64,000 nt of DNA from Boswellia sacra (lineage: Eukaryota > Streptophyta > Magnoliopsida > Sapindales > Burseraceae). The notes beneath the pieces are model-generated. The model saw only the letters and a program-made list of their open reading frames with translations, was not told the origin of the DNA and did not search any database. The stretch's first letter is position 1. Each line of letters begins with the position of its first letter. Shown piece after piece: positions 11,705 to 23,523 of this stretch. The stretch lies in NCBI GenBank assembly GCA_013180625.2, contig SNVD02003520.1:117886-181885 (forward strand), written 5' to 3'. The translations under genes were made by a program, and so were the position numbers.

Positions 11705-11709
11705 ATTTT
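11705..11709. repeat. Target-site duplication ATTTT, left side of copia X
   Basis: ATTTT directly precedes the TG terminus at 11710 and is repeated at 37673-37677 just after the CA terminus at 37672. The related empty site at 47769-47774 reads TTTTATTTTGATAAATT without the element. Confidence 0.9.
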
Positions 11710-12607
11710 TGTTAGTTTCTGCAGTGTATAGTTAGTTATTATAGACATAACTAAAACAGTTAAGAATAACAGAACAGAGAATTTTACGTGGTTCGGCTAT
11801 CAATCAGCCTACATCCACGGGTAACAAGAGTTGCAATCCACTATGCTGTATGTGTTTACACTTGACTTAGGACTCTTTATAATAGCAGCAAGTCGCTCAC
11901 TCACTAACCTAATCTATGTAAACTTGATCACCCTTTATCATAGCTAAAGTCCTTTGCACACTATTCTGATGTTGTTCTTCATAGACTCGTCGGACTTAAC
12001 TACAACGGATTAGTCAGACATAACCACGATAACTGTTACAAAATCATGTAATCACTCAACTCTTAAGCTTATACGACTCAGTAGCTCTCACAAATAAGAT
12101 CTATGCACATACCTAACCCATATGAGTCATGCACAGTCTAAACAAACACAATCATAAAGATTTTACAATGAAAATCATGAAAAACAAAGATATTCAATTG
12201 CTCTCAATTTTTTCTGCAGAAAACACCACTTTTTTGCCTTTTTTTTAAGCCTTAAGTGCTTTCCTTTATAAAGCCTGCATGAACAACTATATTATTCATT
12301 TAATCAGTAATCCTAATCATCATCAAAGCCCTACAAAACTCAAATAGGATTATTAGGTAAAAATCAAGTAATATAGGAAATAAAAAGACATTATCCTAAT
12401 TAAACTAGAACACTAGAAAGAATATCTTAATCTAATAAGATATGATCAATATAAAACTTTCTATTCAATTAGAATACCAAATCATGCTATCCTGTTCTAG
12501 TTAAAAATTATCCCAATATAAAACATCCAAATTAGTGTTTAATCACAAGATGACGAAAATAAATTATGCATTACATATGCATGCCACATCTCATGTTGAC
12601 ATTGACA
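11710..12607 (-). repeat. 3' LTR of copia X (898 bp)
   Basis: In plus orientation it starts TGTTAGTTTCTGCAG and ends ATTGACA, and it aligns along its length with 36796-37672. On the minus strand a TATA-like CTTTATAAAGG lies near 12265. The interior sequence next to it is a polypurine tract, which marks this as the 3' LTR. Confidence 0.9.
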
Positions 12608-12748
12608 ATCTCCCCCTTTGGCATCTTATGATGAAAATATTCGTATGTTTCTGTGAACAAAACCCTACACAGTTAAGTGTAAGACAACTGAAAATAGAAT
12701 GTAAGCACTTAGTCAAAAAATCACAAAAACATGAGTATCCAGCTTTCA
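12608..12748 (-). other. Polypurine tract and 3' internal remnant of copia X
   Basis: The minus strand reads GCCAAAGGGGGAGAT directly before the 3' LTR, a textbook copia polypurine tract. The remaining bases to 12748 carry no reading frame and end where a CACTA-like terminus begins. Confidence 0.8.
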
Positions 12749-12787
12749 TGCTACAAGAAAACATATCTTTTATGTCAGCCAGAAAAT

Positions 12788-13215
12788 GACATATATGTAT
12801 ATATATGTCGGTTTTAGTGCGACATAAAGTGACCTGTCACGTATTCCTATTTGTATCGTTTGGTCAAACCGACACGTGTTTAGTATTTGTCATTTGCTGA
12901 CACGTATTTAGCAGGCCAATAGAAATTATGTGTCGGTTTTTATTAATTTGTGTCATCGGCTAAATGACACATATTATGGTGTCGGCCACTAACTGACACG
13001 TAATAGGAAAATTTTTAGAAATATGTGACAGTCTCTTGTAACTTTGTGTCACTTTTTGACTGATATGATAATATATGTGTCATTTATTTAGACAACATAA
13101 AAGTTTATTTTGGTCGTTGTTTGACCGACATTCGATTTTTAATAAATAAAAAAATATATATAATACGTGTCAATTTTTTATAATTCATAAAAAAATGACA
13201 CGTATTATGTACAAA
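12788..13215. repeat. Subterminal repeats of the CACTA-like element
   Basis: Many short copies of TGTCGGTTT, TGACACGTA and CCGACAC, in both orientations, are spaced every 20-40 bases. Examples lie near 12807, 12865, 12900, 12930, 12990, 13075 and 13195. Dense subterminal arrays of this kind are the transposase-binding regions of CACTA elements. Confidence 0.6.
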
Positions 13216-14600
13216 TATTTTTGGATTTCCGGTTTTTCGTATAATATTTACATGCAATCACAAAAACACCCAGATGCAGCAACATTATTATTACACAACA
13301 ATTATACAAAAGTAAGATTTGATAGACAACAAATACAGAAAACTATGTCCCATGCTAAAACACAACACATAAATATACAAATGAAAACTAAGTCTAGCTA
13401 GCTCAATAATAATTAACATAACTCCACAAGAAAGAAAGCATAGTATAACGAATATACACTAATGTAACAACTCAGCACTATACCCTCACATAATTAAGCA
13501 ATAAACAACAACCTTAACAAGCACAAATAAAACAAGAATCCCACATGCAATAATCTTAATGTATGAACACCAAACTCTTATCGCAAGCTTGACAGGAGAT
13601 TGAAACGTACGTAGCAATATATATATAATATAATACTGTACATCGCTAATATTATGTAATGGATATTAAAAATAGAAAAGGCATGGCCAAGCACTGGTTT
13701 ATGCATAACACCACAGAATCATTTTGTCAAACGTGTAATATGCACTGTATGAGTTTCCAACCAAAAATAGATAAAAAAATAATCCATAAAATTTTTCAAT
13801 TTGAGACATCAACAAATAAGAGAAAAAACTACTTCCTTCACAAACTGTTGCTGCACTTATCAATAGCAAAAACAAGAAAACAATTTGTTTTCATAATCAT
13901 TAAAAAAAATTTACAGCATTATACTAATTATCTTACTTGCCCTCTCTCCAAACACTCTTACAAGTTCTAAATGGATTCAAACGACACTGACTCAAATAGA
14001 TGAAACCTTTGATGGGGCTATGCAAAATTTTCAATCTCAGTAATAGGCGTTGAAATGCAGGACCAAGGATAGGCTGTTCTATTCCTCTTTGTCGAGCTCT
14101 ACAACAAAGAATTAAGATGCATGATGAATCTTCTCTTCCAAGCTACATTAAGAAAAAGCAGACAAATATGTTTAAAACATTTTCTTTAATTGAAGGTCAT
14201 GAACCTTTAAATTACTATTCTACACTCTAAAGATAATGCATACAATGACCCACTGGGACTTCTAGATTTCTCGCTGTCATCTTCATTTGACAGCTACATA
14301 TATAAAGAAAAGCATTTGTTGACAAATATGTCATGATACATAATTTGCAATAATCTCTATTTGCGCTTTTGAAAATTATTATGAAATTTTTGTTCAAATA
14401 ATCAGATACCTTATTTATAAGTGTATAAACGATCACCCGTATAATTCTGTCAACATCTGGATTGCAACATTTTGAATAAATAAATAAAAGCTTAAGAAAT
14501 CCTCACTTTGACCATAATTTTACAGCTAAGGGAAGTTTCCACCATAAATATAATAAGAAAAGATACTTATAGAATGCAGAAGTGACCTGAGTGGTTATCA
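13216..14600. other. CACTA interior, possible further exon fragments
   Basis: Two minus-strand stretches look like exons but I cannot name them. One is near 14225-14290: after an acceptor-like TAG it reads LSNEDDSEKSRSPSGS, then YALSLE. The other is near 14005-14100 and reads GPAFQRLLLRLKILHSPI. The rest is intron-like AT-rich DNA. Confidence 0.35.
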
Positions 14601-14611
14601 AATTACATTAC

Positions 14612-15968
14612 CGTGACAATAAGAAGACACCTTATAGAACCAGTTATAGCTCGAATGCCCTAAAGTTGAATTTAACAAATTAGTCAGGCAATAAAAGAAC
14701 GACAAAACTGATAGGACACTAGCTAAGCACAGAAAAAGAATAAAAGAATAAGACACAAATAAAGCATACATCTAATATTGAAATCAACTAGGGGAGAAGC
14801 AAAAATATCTCTATAGATGGTAGCTGTCAGCATCCCTTCTCCCGCGAATCCAGAATGTGTAGGCTCATGCATGTCTGCTGCCACCTCCTATACATAAATA
14901 TCATTAGCAGAACAAAATCTCCACATTGTCAAATTTGATAGTTAGATTAAGTTAGTACTCGTAATCACAGGAGAGCATGGCCTAACAATCTAGCATTCAA
15001 GTGATTTTCTATTTGATTTGAAAAGTGTCCGTTTGTGTATATATATATACAGTCAGATTTGAAAAGCCATGTACGTAGACCATACAAAAAACAACTATTA
15101 TCTAAAGCATGAGAAAAGTATTTAAAAAAATGGAAAAATAAAGCCTCTGCCATTCTCTATCATGGGACAGAAGTTAAACTTGTGTAGGCTGCAGTTACCC
15201 AAAAGAGAACCGCTCCTTTCATTTGAAGAGCTATAAGTAAAACAGATTTCATGTTGTAATTTCCTATTGCTCTCTTCAAACTTTTTTTTTTTTTGGAGTT
15301 CAAATAACAATTACAAATCAATTACCATTGATCATAAAATTTAAATATTTATTTGTTTAGCAAAAGGTGATCCTAGGTTTACAAGATGGAGTTACTTATA
15401 AGGCAGACAAAATTAGAGATTAAAAACTCAATAACAAGAGTAGTAAGGTCAAATAATATCCTAAAAAAAAATGAACGTTTGGTCTAGAATCATAATTTAA
15501 TTTTTCTAATTGTATTCATGTACTATGCACTTCAAATGGTTCCTTTTACTTAGTTGAAGTGGTTTTTTTTTTGGGTTATATGTAAAATAATTCTAGATAG
15601 AAACAAAAAATATCAAGATTTTCAAAATCAGCTTAAGTTCCAAATTTGAAAACTGAAGTGACTTATGTTTAGACACAGCAATTGAAAAACCTGAATAATT
15701 AACTGTAACTTTGTTATATGTTGCACTGGAAACATCAGCACACATTACAACCTTCACCTACATTACCGTGAAAAAGAATTTATATAATATTTGTAGTTAT
15801 ACGAGCATTAACCCCACTCCTCTCTATCTTCCGGTTGTCATGCAAAAGGCCTTATTTTTATTGCATTCAAATGAAAAGTAGAATATTTAATCACCTCAGG
15901 GAAACCATCTAAGTACTACAGTCCTGGATAAGTTTCCATAAGACCCTTAATATACTTAGTCACCACAT
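14612..15968 (-). pseudogene. Captured dihydroxyacetone kinase gene fragment (3 exons)
   Basis: Three minus-strand exons match plant DAK (phosphorylates dihydroxyacetone with ATP). Exon at 15895-15968: acceptor TTGCAG, then DVVTKYIKGLMETYPGL, a stop where Gln is expected (CAG to TAG), then YLDGFPE and a GTGATT donor. Exon at about 14785-14887: the GGGSGHEP substrate-site motif, broken by a 4-base GCAT insertion after GGACAT-like sequence, then THSGFAGEGMLTA and FASP. Exon at 14612-14659: GIRAITG..CLLIVT between AG and GTAATG. Order and spacing fit the N-terminal DhaK domain of a real gene with introns retained, so this is a genomic copy and not a cDNA. The other two thirds of the gene are absent. 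The motifs are recalled family motifs; a database search would settle it. Confidence 0.75.
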
Positions 15969-16171
15969 CTGCAATCATAATAACAGAAATCAATTCAACT
16001 TTCCCTTTTTTTAACAGACAATAAAAAATTCAATAGCCTCTTGTACTAGACTCCATTATGGTATATGTAATCAGAAGGAACAAAGTCCTAATATTATTCT
16101 CATCTAGAGCAGAGCTAACATTATAAAATATTCTAGTTTGTACAAGTGTTCATGAAATCATCGTGTAAAAT

Positions 16172-16194
16172 ACACACACACACACACACACACA
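16172..16194. repeat. (AC)n microsatellite
   Basis: An uninterrupted run of AC dinucleotides (about 11 units) is followed directly by ATATATA. Confidence 0.95.
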
Positions 16195-16469
16195 TATATA
16201 AGAAAACTTAGTTGTCTCCTAAAGAAAATGATTTGGAAAGTAACAAGCAGAGAGTTTCGTAATTCAATAACTAGGAAAGCTGCTATATCTAGTGCTATAT
16301 TTTTCTAGCAGATTCAAGAATCATAAAAGCAAGGATTTCTAATGTGAAGATTAAAAGGTAACAGATATTGAAGTCTTTAGATTGCACATACAGAAGGAAT
16401 AAGGAGATTAAAAAATAGATATCTGTATTCATCTGATATAAATGTGTGTACATGTATCATAGTTAAAAT

Positions 16470-18343
16470 TGTTAGCCCTAAGGCTACATGATAATTTTGA
16501 TGATAACAATACACATTGATTCATTGAGATTTACTAACATGTTAATTTATGTGCAAGAGTAAGATCATTGAAATAATTGTAAACTCAAGAAGAGGCTTAT
16601 TAAAATGATGCGTTGAAGCTAAGGAGAAGACTACATGTTAAAGGCACCAAAGTTTAAGAACAAGGTTTGACTCAAGGAATGTGACACATGAGAAATGTTC
16701 AATCAATTAGTCATATATTTCTCTACAAATGTCCAAATGACATGATTCTTGAGCCTTTGGAAAACTTACTCAATTTATAACATTTTATATGTTTAAAAGA
16801 AATTCAAATTTCAAGTGCAAGGTTGTCCAAATCATCATGCAATTTAAAAGACAAATAGAAGCAGCTAACATGAGTACTGAATACTATTTTGGACATATCA
16901 TGAGCTAGAGATATTCAAATGACTTGATTCTTATTGCATTTGAAAGATGATTTAATGAAGCAAATTTCATAGTTTTTGAACAAATTCAAATTGCAAATGG
17001 AAGGCTGACATAATTGACATATAAGTCAGTGGACTGACACAAGAAAGAAAAATCAAGTCACATGAGCACCGAAAGGTCTTTTGTCTATATCTTGAGCTAG
17101 AGATATCCAAATGACTTGATTCTTATGGCATTGGAAAGATGATTTAATGGAGGATATTCATATTTTTTGAAGAAATTCAAATTTCAAATGCAAGGCCAAT
17201 ATATGGACATGCAAGTCAGTGGACTGACACAAGGAAGAAAAATCAAGTCACATGAGCACCGAATGATTTTTTGTCCATATCTTGAGCTACAGATATCCAA
17301 GTGACCTGATTCTTGATGCGTTGGAAAGCTTATTCAATTATGGAGATCTTTTATGTTTCACAGATTTTTAAATTGCAAACGGAACATTGACAAAAATGGC
17401 AAACAAAAGTTTAGTTTTTATGGTGGGTAGAAAATTTGGAGTTGGTGTCTTCACTTCATTAAGTTCATCCCATTTGCCTATAAAAGGAGCCCTTCTCCCA
17501 TGCATTGAATAAGAGAAGAATCTATCAAGCCACAAATAAGAGAAATATCAAGTTTAGAGAGCTTTTATATTCTTTATCTACTCTTTGAAGAGAGTTGTAC
17601 TTTTGTTGTAAAAAATTTTCTTTGCTCTTGTATTGTGGTGAGAGTGAGATCTTCTTGTAAAGGATAAAAGTTATCCTTGAGGGAACTCTTGGTGTGGTGT
17701 TATCAAGAGTTGAAGAAAGAAGCCTTGGTGAGGTTGTTCATCAAGAACTCTTGGTGTGGTGTTATCAAGAGTTGAAGGAAGTTGCCTTGGTGAGGTTGTT
17801 CATCAAGAAGAACTCTTGGTGTGGTGTTATCAAGGGTTGAAGGAAGTTATCTTGGTGAGGTTGTTCATCAAGAAGAACTCTTGGTGTGGTGTTATTAAGG
17901 CTTGGAGGAAGTTACCTTGGTGAGGTTGTTCATCAAGAAGAACTCTTGGTGTGGTGTTATCAAAGGTTGAAGGAAAAAGTCTTGGTGAGGTTGTTCATCA
18001 AGCAAATTGTAAAGATTTCTACAACTTAGTGTAAAGCCTAGCTTGTGGAGCTAGGAGCCCGTGGACGTAGGCAAGGTTTGCCGAACCACGTAAATTGAGT
18101 TTGCACTCTCTCTATCTCTATCCTCGTTACATTAACTTGCAATTGTGATTGTTCATTATTGTTATTCTCTTGATTGCATCTTTGATAACTTCTAACTTTA
18201 TCTTCTTCACCTTCATTCTCAAAGAAAGAGTGAACTAATTTTGATCTTTCAAGAAAAGTTTTACAAATCTGTTTTTAAAAATTAAAACCCAATTCACCCC
18301 ACCCCCCCCTCCACCCTTAGAGGTTGCCATAACTGGGTCAACA
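16470..18343 (+). repeat. 5' LTR of Z (1874 bp) with internal tandem repeats
   Basis: It starts TGTTAGCCCTAAGG and ends GGGTCAACA. A TATA box (TATAAAAG) lies at 17479. Two internal repeat systems are visible: a period of roughly 180 bp between about 16890 and 17400, and five copies of a 65 bp unit at 17683-18003. Confidence 0.93.
17683..18003 (+). repeat. 65-bp tandem repeat, five copies, in the 5' LTR of Z
   Basis: The unit begins AACTCTTGGTGTGGTGTTAT and ends GGTTGTTCATCAAGAAG. The partner LTR holds three copies (22952-23143), which accounts for nearly all of the 141 bp length difference between the LTRs. Confidence 0.95.
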
Positions 18344-18345
18344 AG

Positions 18346-18360
18346 TGGTATTAGAGTAAG
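18346..18360 (+). other. Primer-binding site of Z
   Basis: TGGTATTAGAG, two bases inside the 5' LTR, matches the initiator-tRNA-Met site TGGTATCAGAG with one transition. Confidence 0.85.
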
Positions 18361-18398
18361 ATTGCCCATTTTTTTTAAATCTTAACCGATTTTGAACT

Positions 18399-19154
18399 AT
18401 GGCAACTTTTAATCCAACTTCATATGTTGAGGGGCTTTCTATCTCTAGACCTCCATTTTTTAATGAAAGTGATTACTCTTATTGGAAAACTAGAATGTGT
18501 ATTTTCTTGCAATCTTTTGATTATAATTTATGGTCTATTGTTTTGGAAGGACCTTTTGTTCCTACCAAAATTGAAAATGGAGAAAGCATGCTTAAAGAAC
18601 CTAAAGAGTTTAGTGAAAATGATAAAAAGAAATTGAGTTTGAATGCTAAAGCTATGAATGTGTTATATTGTGCTCTATATAGAAATGAGTTTAATAGAAT
18701 ATCTACTTGTTCTATGACACAAAAAATATGGCACACACTTGAAGTAACTCATGAAGGAACTAGTCAAGTTAAAGAATCCAAAATTAGTATGCTAGTTCAT
18801 AGTTATGAGCTTTTTAAGATAAAATCAGATGAATCAATTTCTGAAATGTTTGCTAGATTTATGGATATTGTCAATAGTTTGAAATCTCTTGGTAAATCTT
18901 ATTCTAATGTTGAAATGGTTAGAAAGATTCTTAGGTGTCTACCAAAATCTTGGGAGCCAAAGGTGACGGCAATTCAAGAAGCAAAGCACCTCAAGAAACT
19001 ACTATTAGAAGAACTTATGGGTTCTCTCATGACTCATGAAATCATCTTGAAAGAGAATAAAGAAGATTGCGAAATGGCAAACATGTGCTTCATGGCTTTA
19101 AGAGAAGATGAGGTAAGTATTCTAAACTATGATCCTAAGCTTTCATATGATTAA
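18399..19154 (+). CDS. Gag protein of copia Z (UBN2 type), C-terminus truncated
   Basis: A 251-codon open frame starts about 55 bases after the LTR. It begins with PPFFNESDYSYWKTRM, the conserved copia gag N-terminus (about residues 18-33). It continues with NAKAMNVLYCAL and a VTHEGTSQVKESK block (about residues 118-130), and includes RKILRCLPKSWEPKVTAIQEAK (about residues 176-195), all standard UBN2 gag motifs. The usual CCHC zinc knuckle is missing: after residue 225 the frame jumps to a short acidic stretch and stops. Coiled-coil coding sequence follows in another frame (19200-19500). The protein would form the capsid particle; without the zinc knuckle, RNA packaging is doubtful. It may be a dead remnant that happens to remain open. 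Confidence 0.85.
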   Translation: MATFNPTSYVEGLSISRPPFFNESDYSYWKTRMCIFLQSFDYNLWSIVLEGPFVPTKIENGESMLKEPKEFSENDKKKLSLNAKAMNVLYCALYRNEFNRISTCSMTQKIWHTLEVTHEGTSQVKESKISMLVHSYELFKIKSDESISEMFARFMDIVNSLKSLGKSYSNVEMVRKILRCLPKSWEPKVTAIQEAKHLKKLLLEELMGSLMTHEIILKENKEDCEMANMCFMALREDEVSILNYDPKLSYD

Positions 19155-19199
19155 TTACTTGAAGCATTCTAAAATTTACATGTGCAAGTTGATAAACAA

Positions 19200-21480
19200 T
19201 AGTAAAAAATAAATGCTTTCAAAAAGAAGTCAAAAATCATGTTATCTCAATTAGAAGAGTTAGTGGAAATAAATAAAGCTTTAGAAAATGAAAATGAAAT
19301 TTCAAAGCAAAAAAATTTTGAAAGTTTGTAAAATCAAATACATTTATTAAAAACTGAAAATGACCTTTTAAAACAAAAGGATTTTGATAAATTGGAGAAA
19401 GAAAATGTTATTTTGAAAAAGGAAAATAATGACTTGAGAAATATTTTTGATAGTTTTACAAAAAGCACAAAAAATTTGAATTCTATGCTACAAAACCAAA
19501 GGTGTGTTTTTGATAAATGAGGGTTAGGATTATAAAACTCATAAAAACCAAAAGTATTTCAAAAACTATTTTGTTCATGCATCTTCTATGAATAATCATA
19601 ATCATTCATGTACTTACTGTGGAAGAAAATGACAAAAGTGCATTCTTGCTATATTAAGAGAAATCCTAATTTGAAACAAATATGTGTTTCAAAAAGTACC
19701 ATAACTAACCCGCAAGGACCCAAGAACATTTGGGTACCAAAAAGTTACTCTTTAAATGTTGATTGTAAAAACAAAGGAGTGGCAAACACAAGTGGTACTT
19801 AGATAGTAGATGCTCAAGGCATTTGACCGAAGATGCCTCCAAGTTCTTAAGATTAATCATGAAGAAATGGGGATATGTGACCTTCGGTGATAATGCCAAA
19901 GGAAGGGTAATTAGACATGGTGATATCGGTAGCCCTTCTTCACTTATTATTGAAAATGTTTTGCTTGTTAATGGTTTGAAATATGATTTGATTCGTATTA
20001 GTCAATTGATAAGGGATATTTTGTTGCTTTTGAGCCTAATAAATGTGTGATTAAGGATGTTAGTAACAATAAGATATTATTTATTGGTAATAGATGTGAT
20101 AATATTTATATAATTGATATTGATGTTAATGATCATGTAGAAAAGTGTTTCATTGTTAATCATGATGCTTGGTTATGGCATAGAAGTTTAGGTCATGCTA
20201 GCATGGACACAATTTAAAAAATTTCTAAAAATGATTTAGTCGATGGTCTTCCAAAAATAAAATTTGAAAATGATAAGATTTGTGATGCTTTCAATTTGGA
20301 AAACAAGTGAGAACTTTTTTGAAACAAAAGAAATTTATTTCAACAAATAAACCTCTACAATTACTTCATTTGGATTTATTTGGACCATCAAGAACTCAAA
20401 GCCTTGGTGGAAGGTATTATGTTTTTGTTATTGTAGATGATTATTCAAGATTCACTTGGGTGTTGTTCTTGAAAACTAAAAATGAGGCCACACAAGCTTT
20501 TTCAAAATTTACAAAAAGAGTCCAAAATCAAAAACGGGTATTCTATTGTGTCCATTAGGAGTGATCATGGTGGTGAAGTAGACAAAGTTGCATTTGAAAA
20601 TCTTTGTGATGAAAATGATTTTGAACATAATTTTTCTGCACCTAGAACTCCACAACAAAATGGTGTTGTTGAGAGGAAAAATTGGACTATTCAAGAAATG
20701 ACTAGGACCATGTTACTTGAAAATTATTTGCCAAAATATTTCTTGGGACGAAGCTGTTAATACCGCATGCTTTATAATCAATAGAGTCCATATTAGAGCT
20801 TTAATAAAAAAAACTCCTTATGAACTTTAAAAATGGAGAAAACCCAACATTGGATTTCTTAAAGTTTTTGGATGTAAATGTTTTATTTTAAACACCAACG
20901 ATAACCTTAGAAAATTTGATGCCAAAGCCGATGTTGGAATTTTTGTTGGCTACTCCAACCGTAGTAAAGCATATAGAGTTTTTAACAAAAAGACTCTTGC
21001 TATTAAAGAATTTATGCATGTTGAATTTGATGAAACTAATGGGATTTCTTTAAAGAATTTAGATGATGATATTGTTGAGGTAAAAAAGCAAATCAAAGAA
21101 TCAATGCTTGATGAAAAGAGCGAAGATGAATTACAACTTCAACAATAAAAGCTTGAAGAAGTAAATGATTCTTCCCAATAATTACCAAAGGAATGAAGGT
21201 ACGCAAAAGCTCACTCTAAAGATCTCATTATTGGTGAACCATCACAAGGTATGAAAAATAGATCTTCTTTTAGGAACTTTTGTAATCATTTTGCATTTGT
21301 CTCTCAATTTGAACCAAAATTTTTAAAGAAGCCGAAAATGACGAAAGTTGGATTTTGGCTATGCAAGAAGAATTGAACCAATTTGAGAGAAATCAAGTTT
21401 GTGAATTAGTCCTTAGACCCAAATATGACTAAACCCCTTCGTCAAGATAGATTTTACATAATTAGAAGAGAATTAGGCAT
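19200..21480 (+). pseudogene. Broken pol of copia Z (coiled coil, zinc finger, protease, integrase, start of RT)
   Basis: Pieces occur in the expected order but in shifting frames. There is a coiled-coil segment (19225-19500) and a CTYCGRK zinc-finger remnant (about 19610). The protease site reads YLDSRCSRHLT, with Arg in place of the catalytic-motif Gly (about 19800). The pre-integrase HHCC region starts LWHRSLGHAS (about 20175) but has lost its cysteines. The integrase core has LLHLDLFGPS, IRSDHGGE and NGVVERK, giving the D, D and E residues (20350-20680). It ends with the GKCF-type domain (KVFGCKCFILN) and the first residues of reverse transcriptase (WILAMQEELNQFE, about 21340). The rest of RT and RNase H is deleted. 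Confidence 0.85.
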
Positions 21481-21736
21481 GTTGGATATGTCTTAATTTT
21501 GCTTTTATAAGATAATCTTTGAATGGTAGCATTTGTTAAGGGGGAGAATATATTTAGGAGGAGTAATTAATTTGATTACATCTTTTTGATGATAACAAAA
21601 GAGGGAGAAATGGTTGGATTGCTTATATTCATAAAAAGTGCTACCTTTTTTCTTATTCTTGATTTTATTTGCATTTTTTATTTTAGATATTATTTTAAAA
21701 CAATCAATGGTTTGTCATCATCAAAAAGGGGGAGAT

Positions 21737-23469
21737 TGTTAGCCCTAAGGCTACATGATAATTTTGATGATAACAATACACATTGATTTATTGAGATTTA
21801 TTAACATGTTTGTTTATGTGCAAGAGTAAGATCATTGAAATAATTGTAAACTCAAGAAGAGGCTTATTAAATGATGTGTTGAAGCTAAGGAGAAGACTAC
21901 ATGTTAAAGGCACCAAAGTTTAACAACAAGGTTTGACTCAAGGAATGTGACACATGAGAAATGTTCAATCAATTGATCATATATTTCTCTACAAATGTCT
22001 AAATAATGTGATTCTTAAGCCTTTGGAAAGCTTACTCAATTTATAACATTTTATATGTTTAGAAGAAATTCAAATTTCAAGTGCAAAGTTATCCAAATCA
22101 TCATGCAATTTAAAAGACAAATAGAAGCAGCCGACATAAGTACTGAATACTATTTTAGACATATCTTAAGCTAGCAATATCCAAATGACTTGATTTTAGT
22201 GGCGTTGGAAAGATGACTTAATGAAGCACATTTCATAGTTCTTGAAGAAATTCAAATTTCAAATGGAAGGCTGACATAATTGACATGCAAATCAGTGGAC
22301 GGACATAAGGAAGAAAAATCAAGTCACATGAGCACTGAATGGTCTTTTATCTATATCTTGAGCTAGAGATATCCAAATGACTTGATTCTCATGGCATTAG
22401 AAAGATGATTTAATGAAGCACATTTCATATTTTTTAAAGAAATTCAAATTTCAAATGCAAGGTCGACATAATAGACATGTAATTCGATAGACTGACACAA
22501 AAAAGAAAAATCAAGTCACATGAGCATCAAATGGAGTTTTGCCCATATTGTGAGCTACAGATATCCAAATGACCTGATTCTTGTCGCGTTGGAAATCTTA
22601 TTCAATTATACAGATCTTTTATTTCTTATACATTTTTAAAATTGCAAACAGAACATTGACAAAAATGGCAGACAAGATTTCAGTTTTTATGGTGGGTAGA
22701 AAATTTGGAGTTGGTGTCTTCACTTGATTAAGTTCATCCTATTTGCCTGTAAAAGGAGCCCTTCTCCCAGGCATTCAACAAGAGAAGAATCCATCAAGCC
22801 ACAAATAAGAGAAATATCAATTTTAGAGAGCTTTTATATTCTTTATCTACTCTTTGAAGAGAGTTATACTTTTATTGTAAAAAATTTTCTTTGTTTTTGT
22901 ATTGTGGTGAGAGTGAGATCTTCTTGTAAAGGATAAAAGTTATCCTTGAGAGAACTCTTGATGTGGTGTTATCAAGAGTTGAAGGAAGAAGCCTTAGTGA
23001 GGTTGTTCATCAAGAAGAACTCTTGGTGTGGTGTTACCAAGGGTTTAAGGACGTTGCCTTGGTGAGGTTGTTCATCAAGAAGAACTTTTGGTGTGGTGTT
23101 ATCAAGGATTGAAGAAAAAGTCTTGGTGAGGTTGTTCATCAAGCAAGTTGTAAAGATTTCTACAACTTAGTGAAAAGCCTAGCTTGTGGAGCTAGGAACC
23201 TGTGGACATAGGCAAGGTTTGTCGAACCACATAAATTGAGTTTGCACTCGCTCTATCTCTATCCTCTTTACATTAACTTGCACTTGTGATTGTTCATTAT
23301 TGTTATTCTCTTGATTGCATCTTTGATAACTTCCAACTTTATCTTCTTCACCTTTATTCTCAAAGAAAGTAAACTAATTTTGATCTTTCAAGAAAAGTTT
23401 TACAAATATGTTTTTAAAAATGAAAACCCAATTCACCCCCCCTCTTGGATTGCCATACCTGGGTCAACA
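21737..23469 (+). repeat. 3' LTR of Z (1733 bp)
   Basis: It is preceded by the polypurine tract AAAAAGGGGGAGAT. Same termini as the 5' LTR; only three 65 bp units (22952-23143). Confidence 0.93.
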
Positions 23470-23523
23470 AAAATTTCATGTGGCACTTCATTCTATTATT
23501 TCATTGCAAGAGAGTTGAGCTAC

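Larger units (their letters stand above)
16470..23469 (+). mobile_element. Copia LTR retrotransposon Z, 7.0 kb, non-autonomous
   Basis: LTRs lie at 16470-18343 and 21737-23469. The primer site follows at 18346 and the polypurine tract precedes at 21723-21736. A perfect AAAAT target duplication occurs at 16465-16469 and 23470-23474. It sits in an intron of the captured DUF668/PSI fragment. Gag is open, but pol is frameshifted and nearly all of reverse transcriptase and RNase H is deleted, so it cannot move on its own. The gag type and the CTYCGRK zinc-finger remnant point to the SIRE/Maximus group. Confidence 0.92.

Noticed and set aside
12535..12789. 84-codon frame across the X LTR and CACTA boundary
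   Set aside because: It spans two unrelated elements and has no domain.
17683..18003. Regularly spaced repeats resembling a CRISPR array
   Set aside because: Units are directly abutting 65 bp tandem repeats without unique spacers, inside an LTR of a plant element.
18424..18736. Overlapping frames on both strands inside Z gag
   Set aside because: Shadows of the 251-codon gag frame.
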